DNA of 59,003 nt from Chara braunii (Eukaryota > Streptophyta > Charophyceae > Charales > Characeae). Location of the stretch: NCBI GenBank assembly GCA_003427395.1, contig BFEA01000165.1:2618611-2677613 (forward strand), in the 5' to 3' direction. Below are positions 43,470 through 54,477 of this stretch, one piece after another. A program made the position numbers and the translations under genes. Under the pieces are notes generated by a model, which was not told the origin of the DNA, did not search any database, and saw only the letters and a program-made list of their open reading frames with translations. The stretch's first letter is position 1. Each line of letters opens with the position of its first letter.

Positions 43470-44140
43470 TATATATGTATTCAGTTTCGAGGTATTTGGA
43501 CCAGTAACAAAAAAGTTGGTAAAACACCGAGTTAAGAGAAAAAAATTGGCGAGCTCTGAAAGCTACTCTTTTTTTATAGTGCCTTTTTTTTTTTTTTTTT
43601 TTAATGTTTGTATTATGAGCCTGCATTGTTTGTTCACGAATTTTTCCACGACGTTGCTTGTGGTGATGCAGCGAAAGACCCCAAATTTTGGGTAGTCCAT
43701 TAACCCTCTCTCATCTGTTTCCATTGGAAGCGCAGTGCTTAGGTTTCATTAACTCGGGCTTTATGATCATTGATACAATCTTCCCTTCCTTCCAATCTTG
43801 TTGTCTTTTAACAAGCTTACTATCATCCCTTAGCTCATCATTGCCTCTCATTGGTCTCGTACTTTGTGTTCTGATTGTCGGTGTGTAGAGTATCCGAAGG
43901 GAAGGGTCTTTTACTACGTGCCACGTGGAGACGAGGAAATCTCGAAACGAGCATCGCAAGCTCTACGAGATATGTCGTCGAACCCTCATTTGCGGTCGGG
44001 ATGCTTCATTCACCGTGGCACCTTTCCGCCCACATGAAAGATACCAAAAGGCTGAGACAAATGTTCATGAATATTTTTTGAACTACGAAGACGTTGCTAG
44101 CTGCTACTTCATCTTCATCCTCATCACTGTCATCAGAACG
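43470..44140. other. no gene recognised
   Basis: T-rich at 43568-43604, otherwise mixed. Short frames only. Confidence 0.35.
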
Positions 44141-44149
44141 GAGCCAACA

Positions 44150-44300
44150 TCGGAGATTTTCATTCCGACCTGGGACTCCACACCCATCTTTCCCAAAATT
44201 TGTTGGCACACCCCTAATTACGCACTTTCTGGGCCCTTCCGCATTTTAGCTTGACTCCAAAAGGAAAGTAACGCAGGGCGTGAGGTTATGCGTCATTGGC
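44150..44300 (-). repeat. dispersed repeat, inverted copy of 45.77-45.97 kb
   Basis: The reverse complement shares AAGTGCGTAATTAGGGGTGTGCC, TTTTGGGAAAGATGGGTGTGGAG and TCCCAGGTCGGAATGA in pieces with the 13.13 and 45.85 kb copies. Together with the 45.8 kb copy it forms a widely spaced inverted pair. Confidence 0.65.
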
Positions 44301-44524
44301 TTGGTCTGGTAGCAAAAGCAGCACCTGAGGTCACTTTCAAAATTGCAGCTGCAGGCTGGTGAGCCTTGGAAGGTAAACTCGTCAACTTGGGCTCTTGTAA
44401 GCTGGGAGTTTAAAAAAGAGGGGGGGAAATGATTAAAGGGAGAAAAAAAAAAGTTTGGAATAAATAGAGCAGAAAACGACTAAGATATACTCTTCTCTCA
44501 AATTATTTCATTATCAATTTGAAC

Positions 44525-44873
44525 CAATGTAGCACATCGAACATGTTCGGAGCTTTTCCGAACTTCCGAACATGTTCGGGTGTTCGGCCGAACGCCACCC
44601 GAACGTGTTCGGCTGAACATATTGAAAAAAAAAAAAAAAAAACGTTTTGTTTTGTTTTTGATTTTTAACTCGAGTTTGGTTACGAATTTAAGCATACCTC
44701 CAAGGCAAACGTTGCTTGTATGATTATTTTACATTACATATATGTTTTTCTGATTTTTTGGAAAACTTTGGTTGTTGTTTTGTTTTTTTAATATTTTTTA
44801 ATTTTCGGCGCTCGTTCGCATTCGATCCCGAACTTTCGGGTTCGGTCACCAAACCCGAACACGATGCTACACA
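44525..44873. mobile_element. second GTTCGG-rich hAT-like MITE
   Basis: AATTTGAAC flanks both sides (44516-44524 and 44874-44882), giving an 8-9-bp target duplication. The ends CAATGTAGCACATCG and, inverted, TGTGTAGCATCG share TGTAGCA and TCG. Dense GTTCGG/CCGAAC motifs occupy both subterminal zones; the centre is an A-run and AT-rich DNA. It is shorter than, and differs at the termini from, the 41.4 kb element. Confidence 0.65.
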
Positions 44874-44879
44874 AATTTG

Positions 44880-45770
44880 AACTTATAACTACTCCTAAGC
44901 CTATATAACAGACCCCTGCAATCATAACTGCCTCTCGCAGCCAAGAGGATGTATGTTGCCCTCTGCCCTAATCGAAAGAGGTCAAGGGATTGGGTGATGC
45001 TGCTGCTGCAGAGGGGCCAAAGACTGGCCATTTTGTGAATGGTTATGCCTTCCATCTAATTTACCCACCATTATGCAGTAATAGTGTCAAAGGTCAACGC
45101 GCTATCGAGCGCATCGGTCCCGCACCGCGCAGGGCGGAACCCTCCCGGCCGTGTGACGTAGAAGTGGGTTTGATCCTCGTCGCGATACACATGGAGCTTC
45201 CCCAAGCCACTCCGGCCGAGTGCGCCAGCCATACCTCTCGCGAGCCCCTACGACAGGATAGGGCCAACGCGAGGCACGACTTACCTCCACCTTACGGGAG
45301 TTGTCACCTCCCTTCGGTGGGCGTATCCCCGCCGAGCTACAAGTCCACAGTACGAAAGCTAATCAGCTGCAATCGCAGAGGTGGACCTGTCGCGGGCGTT
45401 TCTCGTTCGTTGTAGCATAGGGGGTACGTGCAGTCTTACGCCTCTATCGAGCCCGCATGCGAACCTGCGCACTGGGGGGCTGAAGGAGATGGGGCGTGGA
45501 GCAGGAAGGCTGGTCGGGCATGGAAGGGACAGCACACAACACACACCATAAACTCACACTGTAAAGTGTATTCCAAGACTCCCACAATAGCACAAGTATA
45601 GAAGGAATAAAAAGACAGACGACAACCGTCTTATACCCCTAGCGGATTAACTGGAATGGAGTGGATCGGTACTGTGGTCGGTACCTAACAAAAAAAATAA
45701 ACGGCATGTAATATGGCAGACAAGCACCTAGCCAAATAGGTCCCCACTATAGGACAGGGGAAAAATATTA
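44880..45770. mobile_element. LTR-like sequence, diverged relative of the 20.8-30 kb LTRs
   Basis: From about 45106 it shares TCGAGCGCATCGG, GGAACCCTCCCGGCC, GGGCGTATCCC(T/C)(A/G)CCGAGCTAC and GCAATCGCAGAGG(T)GGA with the five LTR copies but is more GC-rich and more diverged. The stretch at 45.53-45.77 kb is related to 1.62-1.87 kb. A TATATA-containing fragment at 44.89-44.96 kb matches 15.49 kb. The last 52 bases of the window match 45307-45358 at 51 of 52 positions. Confidence 0.6.
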
Positions 45771-45774
45771 CAAC

Positions 45775-45965
45775 GGTGTGATACAACCTCACACTCTGCA
45801 CTACTCTCCTTTTCAAGTTGGAAGCAAATTAAATTGCAGAAGCACCTGAAAAGTGCATAAATGGGTGTGTGCCAAGGATTTTTGGGAAAAACGGGTGTGG
45901 AGTTCCAGGTCATAACAAGAATCTCCGGTGCCCGTGCCCGTATGAGGAGAACGAAGATGGAATGG
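45775..45965 (+). repeat. dispersed repeat (see 13.13 and 44.15 kb)
   Basis: Shares AGTGCATAAATGGGTGTGTGCC, TTTTTGGGAAA and GGTGTGGAGTTCCAGGTC in pieces with the other two copies. It starts right after the LTR-like block, so the two may belong to one element. Confidence 0.65.
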
Positions 45966-46347
45966 CGGGTAGACAAAGTCTCCCTAATTCAGAAAGTATT
46001 CACAAGTTCCTCCCAAGCCTTTCGGCGTTTATTATTGGGGTGGAAACGTGTGGGGGTAAACGAGGGATCTCGATCACGAGCAAGGACAAGGCAAGACACG
46101 GAGCTCAGAGTCGGAATCAGATGGGCGCAACCACGTGGCTCTTTCCGCTACCTCTGTATCTCCACGAGGCACGCAGTTGAAGCCTCTTTCCTTTAAATAC
46201 TCTACTCAATGATAGTTTGAACACAAAGTACGAGGCCAAGAGGGAACGATAATAGGCCAGGGGATGACAATAAGCTCATTGAAGGGCGATTGAACCGAGA
46301 AGGGAGGAAAGATCCCTCAATAATCACAAACCCTGAGATAAGAAAAG
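45966..46347. other. no gene recognised
   Basis: Short frames only; leads into LINE B. Confidence 0.35.
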
Positions 46348-47800
46348 TTGAGCATTGACCTTCTGTTGTTATCCATTGTTACAATCAAATTCAATCAGAC
46401 ACTCATAAGTGGGGGGGTACACACACTAGAACTACACACTCGATTCCAACCCCTTTATTCGAGTAAGGAGGATGAAACAGTTCATCCTTCAGCGTTTAAT
46501 GGTTGCAGTAAGTTTGCTGATTCTGAAAATAGACCAATTAGGCCAGAAACTATAACAACATACTTGGCAAACTTGGCAGAATCGAAGAATACGCCAACCC
46601 AGCCTGAAAGCACGGCAACAAAGGTAAGGTCGGGGGATGAAGAGGAGATGCTTAAAATTCATGATGAGACCGATGGTGATACGGCAAGTACATCTGGGGA
46701 GAGCAGCAGTGTTGTTGAAGACCAATTAGTGCAGTCTACATAGTAGACCATTCAAAATAAACTTAAAGAGGTCATATCAGAACTCGTGGGAGAGTGGAAA
46801 TACTTGGTGCTCCCCCAACCGCTGGAACCTGTCACATGAGTTCAACACAGTCAGAGTCTTATTGAATGGGATGATGCTTCTCGGCGACATGATATTGAAC
46901 TCTCTCACAAAATAGGACATCAACATGTGTTTAGGCCAGAGGAATACGTACATTTACAGTAAAAAATTACTACATGGTCTCAGTGGGATTGACACCGTTC
47001 GAAATGCAAATAGTGGAAGTAAGTACGACCAACATTCTGATAAGGAGGGGAAACAACCATCAACAATTCAGATCTTGTGAAAGGATAGTTCACTACTGAC
47101 ATCAGGTTTGAGTATGGAAGATACAAGAGTAAGATAACATAAAGTAAGGCTTGTGAAAGGACGAGATGGTAAGAAGAAAGATAGTCAGCATCTAGGAGGA
47201 AGAGAGCAGGAAAGGGTCTTCGAGAAGGAGACTAAAGTGAGAAAAAAGGAGGTTCAAATTGTGGACTTAACGAACGATCTGCCTAAAAATAAGCACAATC
47301 ATAATCACAATGTGGAAAAATTAGAAATAACAAGTAAAAGACAAAGGTTAAAGTATAGATTTGTCAAAGGTCAAGGGGAACTGTTTCCCATGAAGACAGG
47401 GATTGTTATACCAGTCAGACTCAAAGAAGGCATCTGAGAAGTGGGCTTCGGAACCACCAAGTGTCCACTATGGAGAGGTGACAGTTTTGGGTACTACATT
47501 ATCACTTTTTACTTTGTTCCCCCAGGCAGGAGAATCATTAATTAAAGACGAGATACATACGTTTATTAGAGATAACTTTCCCCAACGAGGTACAACCACT
47601 TTCACAATTACTTAAGGAGTTTTGAAGCTGGCCGAAGGCAATGTCTATTTGAAATATCAGGATGCAAAAGTTGTAGATCTCAAATGGTTCAACCAAAAGA
47701 CATTAAAGAAATTACAACTGCTTAAGATAAAGGTTAGTAGTTTTTGGTCAGAAACTGATGTTGGCAAGTTGTTGGTCAGACTCTTGGGTCATAACATATT
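46348..47800 (+). pseudogene. ORF1-like region of LINE B
   Basis: Frames in series: 46348-46743 (acidic, Ser/Thr-rich: ESTATKVRSGDEEEMLKIHD), 47153-47437 (Lys-rich, VQIVDLTNDLPKNKHNHNHN), then after a +1 shift 47403-47615 (GTTLSLFTLFPQAGESLIKD) and 47622 onward (VYLKYQDAKVVDLKWFNQKT). They read as pieces of one basic protein ahead of the endonuclease, the usual place of ORF1. No known RNA-binding fold is recognisable. Confidence 0.5.
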
Positions 47801-48528
47801 AAACGCACTAGCGGTTTATGGAAGGCAAAAAAATCGGGGTTTTTCGCCGCATCGCTATAAGCAATGTTGTCGAAATTTTTGTGAACAAACCATGCAGGGT
47901 CATAATACAAACAACAAAAAAACAAACAGGAAACGCACTAGCGGTTAATGGAAGGCAAAAAATTCGGGGTTTTTCACCGCATCGCTAGAAACAATGTTGT
48001 CGAAATTTTTGAAAAAAAACAAACAACAAACAGGAAAAAAAAAACAAAAAAAACAAACTCAGGGTCATAATACAAACAACAAAACTCAAGAGCAATATAA
48101 AACCCTATTCAGGGTCATAATACAAACAACAAAAAAACAAACAGGAAAAAAAAACCAAAAAAAACAAACTCAAGAGCAATATAAAACCCTATTCAGAGTA
48201 GCTTTTGGAGTTCACCAAATCTTTCTTCGACTCGTCTTTAATTAATGATTCTCCTGCCAGAGGGGACAAAGTAAAAAGTGATAATGTAGTACCCAAAACT
48301 GTCACCTCTCCATAGTGGACACTTGGTGGTTCCCATAAGCCCACTTCTCAGATGCCTTCTTTGAGTATGACTGGTATAACAATCCCTGGCTTCATGGCAA
48401 ACAGTTTCCCCTGACCTTTGACAAGTCTATGCTTTAACCTTTGTCTTTTACTCGTTAGTTCTAATTTTTCCACATTGTGATCATGATTGTGCTCATTTTT
48501 AGACAAATCGTTCGTTAAGTCCACAATC
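47258..48528. repeat. large inverted repeat, arms about 295 bp, spacer about 680 bp
   Basis: 47258-47552 (ATTGTGGACTTAACGAACGA ... TTAATTAAAGACGA) is the inverted copy of 48232-48528 with few differences. Arm 1 is the ORF1-like coding sequence; arm 2 lies just before the endonuclease. The arms share even the frameshift zone near 47430, so arm 2 was copied from an already decayed or closely related element. Confidence 0.9.
47801..48200. repeat. 130-bp and shorter tandem repeats in the inverted-repeat spacer
   Basis: AAACGCACTAGCGGTT starts identical 130-bp units at 47801 and 47931. The phrase AGGGTCATAATACAAACAAC recurs at about 47896, 48061 and 48111, and CTCAAGAGCAATATAAAACC at about 48084 and 48168. 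The copies are nearly identical, so the expansion is recent. Confidence 0.9.
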
Positions 48529-48699
48529 TAGGGGCAAATTAGACTCAAGTCGATGGTTAAGTCTGTGATCCTACCTGTATCTCTCACAATGGCCTTGTCT
48601 GAGGACTAGTTAATTGGGTTTTTGGTTATTCAACAAGACCGTGGAAAATTTTAAAATAATAAATGCCTTGTACAACAAAGATAAAACATGGAAGTCACT

Positions 48700-49470
48700 T
48701 AGACGTAATGCGGATCTATATTTGATATCTATAAACGTGAATGGATTGGAATCAGTTAAACATTCGAAAAAACAAGCTATCTACAATCAACTCAAAGGCA
48801 TAGATGAGAAAGTGTGGTCTGATGTCATCTGCATTCAGGAAACACACCTCCTGGACACAGCCACTCATCACCACTCCGACAAAAAATATGGTCGTACAAG
48901 GCCTTCAAAGCTCATGCACCAAGGCCAGGAAGTGCAAAAATGACAATTTTAATCCCGCCTGACTCCAGAGTAGAACCGATCAACTGGGAAGTAGATAAGG
49001 TGGATGGTAGATGAGTGTTTATTCTAGCAACGTTGAAACTTAAGGTAGTTAGTATCCTATGTGTATATAACATAATGATGTCAGTGAGAGACAACGATTT
49101 TTTGAAAACATCACGCCTCAACTCCCAGGGGGAATTCCAGTAATTATTGCTGAGGACATTAATGGAGCCCCCGATAGACATCTAAACCGATGAAATATTC
49201 ACACTCCCTGTTCAGCGTATGTAGAGACAAATGAGCTAATTATAACCAATTTATCCCAATTTCTTTGACTCTTTTAGAAGAGTCAATCCTGCACAACGTA
49301 CATATTCATGCTTTAGAAAAAATAAATCTAAGGTAAGTTCCAAATCCCGTATTGACCTTATCTTGATGTCAGAGGAGATGGAAGATGCACTTCAAGTCAT
49401 TGAAATTTTCCCCAAAAGTCCGCTGCCTGGTTTGGATCACGCAATGTGTATGACTATTCTCTTCTTTATG
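48700..49470 (+). pseudogene. LINE B APE-type endonuclease remnant
   Basis: LYLISINVNGLESVKHSKKQ begins the fold, VICIQETHLLD carries the catalytic Glu, VIIAEDINGAP corresponds to the GDFN block but has lost Gly and Phe, SRIDLILMSEEM is the SRID block, and GLDHAMC replaces the SDH motif. Frameshift near 48940 and several stops. The substitutions in GDFN and SDH would abolish nicking. Confidence 0.75.
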
Positions 49471-49739
49471 GAAAAACCGACCAGGGAAGAGGTTTTTACA
49501 AACTGAACACATCGCACCTCAAAATTGATCTTTTCAAAACTTACTTTAGGGATGTATTAACTTTTTTTTGAAAAACCAAAGAACCATCATCCAAGACAAT
49601 ATCAAGTGGTTCAATAACGGTCTGGTTTTTCTGGGTCGTAAATGCAATGATATTCTAAATTATTAGCCTTTGAAAGACATTCAAAAGAAACACAACTGCT
49701 CCAACGAATTCAACAACTTCAACTCCTAGAGGATATTAG

Positions 49740-50990
49740 CGAGAATACTGAATTCGAAACTAAAAAAATTCAAGATATAGAGGAGTAATTGTTAAACCAG
49801 ATGGAGCACAAATGGCAAGGGATTAGAATCGGGGGAAAACTTAGAAAGCACCAGATGGAAGGAGCAATGGATGCCAATTTTTTTGCGTTGGCTAAAACCC
49901 ATACAGGGAAAACAGTTATTGAATCCCTGGTGCATCCCCAACAACAAAATAGACCCTTAGTTACTTTCACTGCTACATGTACTAAGATTGCGAGGATTTT
50001 TTTTCAAAAAGTTGTTTACACCAGAAAATGGAGAGGTACCTAGGGAGGGTCCAACATAGCAAGGAAATAGACAAGTTTTTGCAACCAATGACTAAATGAT
50101 TGACAAAGAAAAGAAAAGATTTAATGAAAAAACCTATAACGAAGGAAGATATATTGACTGCCCTTATGCTCATGAAGGAAGAAAAAAAACTAGGTATTGA
50201 TGGGATGCCCAAAGAGTTCTGGGAATCTATGTGGGATGTTCTGTCACAGGATCTCATGGACTTTTACCATACGGTCTGGGAAATAGGTCAAATGGGGAAA
50301 TAGTGGGGCAAGGGGTACTGACATTGTTATATAAGAAAGGAGACAAAACTGATATTAGGAACTATAGACCCATCATGCTCCTTACTGTAGTGTATTAATT
50401 AATTTCCAAAACACTAACTAATCGTCTGAATTTCATTATTGAGGATATTATCCACCCCACACAAACATGATTTATTAAGGGAAGGAATGTTCATGATAAT
50501 ATTATTTTAGTTAATGAGTTAATTAGACTCTCTCGTCAATCTAAAAACAATGCAGTCTTTATTTTTATCGAGTTTTAAAAAACTTACGACCATGTATATT
50601 TGTTCTTTCTAGATAAACATATGGAGAAATTTAATTTCGGTCCACAATTCAAACGTTGGGTATAAATTATGCATTAAAATGTCATAACAATCGTCATGAT
50701 AAATGGTAATGTAGAACATCCAATCACACTACAGAGATCATTGAGACATGAAGATCCGATAGCCCCCTTCTTTTTTATCATCATTAAGAAGCCTTGGCAA
50801 GTAATTTGAGACACCATAAGGATATCAAGCACATTCATCTATCTCTGAAGAAGCGATCCTTATGTGTTCTCTATTTTCGGATGATCTCTCCTTGATAGTG
50901 GATTCCTCTCTGAAAAATCTTGAGGCAATTAGGTGAATTATGGATAAGTTCTGCCTTCTGTCTGATATGAAGGTCAACTAGGGAAATAAA
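49740..50990 (+). pseudogene. LINE B reverse transcriptase remnant
   Basis: Linker MEHKWQGIRIGGKLRKHQME, then KKLGIDGMPKEFWESMWDVL, GVLTLLYKKGDKTDIRNYRP, QT-stop-FIKGRNVHDNIILV, FIFIEF-stop-KTYDHV and the catalytic box FSDDLSLIVD (about 50876), where Ala of FADD is Ser. Stops and one frameshift near 50300 inactivate it. Confidence 0.8.
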
Positions 50991-51199
50991 TCCCTAAGGT
51001 GGTGTATACATTACCAAGATGTAAAACCCATAACAACTTTAGGTTAGATAACTTCCTCTACAAACGTCAATCAGAGTCCGTGGCATATCATTATCAATTA
51101 TTGGCAAACCCACAATTAATAATGAAACAATTTTGCAACAGGTCCAATCGAAGTTGGAAGTGTGAAAAGATAAACATACATCAATTTTGGGTAGAACCT

Positions 51200-53200
51200 T
51201 AACCATTAATAATGTGGTATTGACTGCCATATGGTATAAGTCAGCAATATGGGCAATGAATAGGGAGACTCTCAAAGTTTTTCAACGATAACTTGCAACC
51301 TATCTTTGAAAAGGAAACCATGAATGTGTAAATGCAATCAGCAGAGTCGCATGGATTAATATAATCCAACCTAAGTCCAAAACAATGACTTTTTCCATCG
51401 AGTCGATTAAACGTCTTCTCTTTAGGCCTTTCATCTATTGGGGTGGTTTGGGTTGTGAGCAAATAAGACGATTAAATTCTTTAATGTAGTTAGAAAATGG
51501 ATTATGGTCGATCCCTAGGGGTTCCTCGATGAATGAACTAACACAGGAATTGATACAGGAAATGTCTGATAGACAAACAGTCAAAAGGGACCTCGGTAAT
51601 GACTCCTACTGAGTGACTTTGTTAGAGACATAGAGAAAGCTTCCACTGACAAACAAAATTACTCCAGAAATATGAGAATAAGTGTGTCAACAGACCCTGT
51701 TTAATAACACTTTTATAAGGGACTCTCAAGGCTGTATGTTACATTGTATGGATTCTCCATGGAAATGGTGGATTAAGAATGAAGTTATAGGGATTAAGGA
51801 TATTTGGGATTCGGTCACCTGAGGTTGGATCTCTCGTATTAAATTGCGTGCCATTTTGCGTTATTGTCACCACATGTATGAAACCTTACAACAGGTGATT
51901 GATATAATTTTACAGGATTGGGTCTGGATTTTAAAGAAAGGACCAAAATTTAATTCCAATGACTGAGTGACTCTCAATGATCCGACGTAAGTTGTGGGGA
52001 ACATAATAGAAATTAGAAATCTTTCGTACAAAAATGATTATTTTGTTTATTTTGACTTGGATCCAGAAGGGTTTGCCCAACAAAGACAACAAGAGGATAT
52101 TAAGTGGCTTAGGGAAGACCAAATATTTTGAATCAGAGTGTTAAAAATGAAAGATAAACGACTAACATTTAAGTCAGACACACCCATAGATATATTGTTT
52201 ATAGACCCAACAACTTGGATCTGGTCATCTACAGAAGGGAGAGGAAGGTCCTACTCTATATCCCTTCACACAAAGAAGGTTAAATCTTCCTATAGGATGC
52301 TTCGGCCAGAAGTCAATATCTAGGATAAAATTGAGTCCAGGTGGATGAAGCATTTAAATGTGAATAGTAATGTTTTCCGCTCAGTCAAATGGTTCTAGTC
52401 CATTAGAGTCAAACCAACTAAAGTGACATCCTTGCAATGACAAATTGTCCATCGATGCCTACCAACAAATTATTGGATCATGGACAGAACCACACTAGAA
52501 CAAAGAGCTCTAACCTTGCCATGGTGTAGGTTTTGTAAAATTGCATTCCCATCCAAACCCATCCCTGAAACTATTGAGCATATTTTTTTTCAATGTCCAG
52601 GTGTTGTTTGGTTATGGCGATGGTGAGGCAAATTATGAATCTTCTAGAGACATCTCAACCATGGCCATGGGAATGAAAGACACTTCTACTTGAGTTTTGG
52701 AACCCAGACCAGTTGGGTGATTTTACCTGAAACTTTTTTTTACTAGAAAGGAGGGCACTTATGTGGGCAATATGAATGAGAAGATGTACCTATGAATTGG
52801 AGGGAGTGCGGTTGGATGACCCATAATTTATTGATTCTATTAAACAACAGATACAAACAACAATTACTACCAATTGGGATCAGGTCAAAAACAAAATATT
52901 ACATCTTTCAACCGGGAATGAGATCTTACAGTACATTCAACAATTCAATCAAAGTTGGCTTGGGAGGAACCAGGGAGGGAGAATGGGGGAGGTAGAGTGG
53001 GAGAGAGGACAAACAACTGATCGCAATGGCCAAGATGACCAATATATTCAAGAGAAGCTGCAAAGGAATGATCGCTTGGTTTTCAAAGATTGGACTACCG
53101 TTGATCCTTTAATTCCCTTGAAACCTGTGACAGACTTTCCGGATCTCTTTCCTCCAAATCATCCTTGTTTAGTCCCTAGGTCATGGTATGGTTATGATTG
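51200..53200 (+). pseudogene. LINE B C-terminal region with zinc knuckle
   Basis: After the RT thumb a broken frame leads to WCRFCKIAFP...ETIEHIFFQCPGVVWLW (about 52525-52618), the CxxC...HxxxxC knuckle of plant LINE ORF2. Then come LLERRALMWAI and RLDDP-stop-FI, and a last stretch to VPRSWYGYD ending near 53201. The TAA after RLDDP is shared with LINE A. Confidence 0.8.
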
Positions 53201-53440
53201 AATGAGGGTAATGAGTGTTAGATACTGACCTGGTTAATCTAGATGATAAAGGGGGGACTAGTGCTAGGGTGTCATGCCTTTCTGGCGCCTACACAAGGTG
53301 AAGAGGCACACACAGCCCCTCACCCCAAATTGTCTCCTAGGACTGGTCTGGATCAATGAATTGGAAGGCTTCATAGAGGACGATGGGCTCGGTTCCCATC
53401 ATGTGCTGATGTATCAACTTATCATTGTATCTCAAGGGAC

Positions 53441-53488
53441 TCTGGACCCCTTTCCAACAGATGTTGCTCCGCACCAATAGAGTGGAGC
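53441..53488 (+). other. LINE B 3' tail stem-loops
   Basis: TGGA (53443-53446) pairs with TCCA (53453-53456), a shortened first stem. GCTCC (53466-53470) pairs with GGAGC (53484-53488). The poly-A begins about 70 bp later. Confidence 0.7.
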
Positions 53489-53550
53489 CCCCAACAAGAT
53501 AGATAGGAGTGCATGCTTGTATCATCACTCTTATCTGTTGTTACAAGCGT

Positions 53551-53645
53551 TTTTNTTAAAAAAAAAAAAAAAAAAAAAAAAAANNAAATTGATAGGGTCA
53601 TCCGATCTGTGTCGTAGCTTCGCGTACATCCCACTCCGTGTTGTN
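53551..53645. other. poly-A run with ambiguous bases
   Basis: N occurs at 53555, 53584, 53585 and 53645, bracketing a poly-A run at the LINE B end. These are unresolved calls around a homopolymer; run length and neighbouring frames are unreliable. Confidence 0.95.
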
Positions 53646-53820
53646 TGAAAACTCAAGGCACACCTCAGGATGATCATGCGGATATGACGCGGAATGTTCG
53701 TACCTTCCCACCAAGTGTCGGAATGCACCAGAAACACATCATCCTTTATCACATGCATGGGAGGTGGTTGACATCGACAAAACTTGGAGGGGAGATCCAT
53801 CACACACATTCACCGTTTAC
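53586..53820 (-). other. short protein-like frame of unknown origin
   Basis: The minus strand reads FCRCQPPPMHVIKDDVFLVH, SDTWWEGTNIPRHIRMI and LRCALSF before an N-containing codon. It looks like real coding sequence (balanced composition, Trp pair) but matches no family I can name. It could be one exon of a host gene or part of an unrecognised element. Confidence 0.3.
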
Positions 53821-53839
53821 AAAACAAATATGACCCCTC

Positions 53840-54038
53840 TTTGGCATACGAAGTGTTACAAGAACAGGTGGCAAAAAAGCGGCTACAACTTCTGTGCAAG
53901 CAGAAGAGTGTAACGGAAGCGGGTCTTGGAAGATGATCCCTTTGGGCCCAGCGAAGAAGAGGCCCGCGCGAGGAGGAGGCGGAGGAAGAGGAGCAGATGA
54001 AGAAGAAGAATGTGGGTAAGAGGAAGTCGAGAAGTGGA
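53840..54038 (+). other. possible short coding fragment
   Basis: SLAYEVLQEQVAKKRLQLLC is followed after a stop or shift by DDPFGPSEEEARA and a Lys/Arg/Glu-rich run. This has the flavour of a retroelement protein or exon end but is too short to assign. Confidence 0.25.
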
Positions 54039-54164
54039 TTTTTTTTAATTAACTTCGGATCTATTCTATCAGGCCGCTACGACGATCGAGTGCCCAGAAA
54101 AACTTTAATTAGCTTCTGATCTATTCTTTCAAGCCGCTACGGCGATCGAATGGCCAGAAAAACT
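54039..54164. repeat. 63-bp tandem duplication
   Basis: TTTAATTA(A/G)CTTC and GATCTATTCT, GCCGCTACG(A/G)CGATCGA and CCAGAAAAAC recur at 63-bp spacing in two adjacent copies. Confidence 0.9.
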
Positions 54165-54242
54165 TAGCGAAGCTGATCGGGTGGACTCAACCGATCAGGT
54201 CCAGCAAAAAAAAAATCCAAAAAATTCGAGAAAAAATAAAGA

Positions 54243-54477
54243 TCCGTGCAAGGACCAGGGAAGGTCCCACAAAAATAAATAAATAATATTAATAATAATA
54301 ATCGAAAAAAACTATTATGCGGAAAAATAAACTGAACAACTTTGCCTCAGGATCACATCCAAATTCTTTACCAAATTTAAAATACGAAATAAAATTTTAA
54401 GAATATTTTTTCTTTTTTCTTTTTTCTTTTTTTTTGGCCCGGCCGGGCAAGTGACCCTGGCCACTCTGGTAGCCTAG
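54243..54477 (-). mobile_element. end-truncated copy of the 26.4 kb hAT-like MITE
   Basis: On the minus strand it starts CTAGGCTACC (54477), continues (A/C)GAGTGGCC and TCACTTGCCCGGCCGGG, then an A/T-rich core, then GGGACCTTCCCTGGTCC and CCTTGCAC as in the 26.4 kb copy. The last 35 bp with the second terminus are missing, and no target duplication is found. Confidence 0.7.

Larger units (their letters stand above)
46348..53583 (+). mobile_element. longest LINE copy (LINE B), broken
   Basis: In order: an ORF1-like region, a tandem and inverted repeat complex, endonuclease, pre-RT linker, reverse transcriptase, C-terminal zinc knuckle, 3' UTR with tail hairpins and a poly-A run containing Ns. 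It is the most complete LINE here. Decay is moderate, with stops and frameshifts every 50-150 codons. The 5' limit is approximate. Confidence 0.75.
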
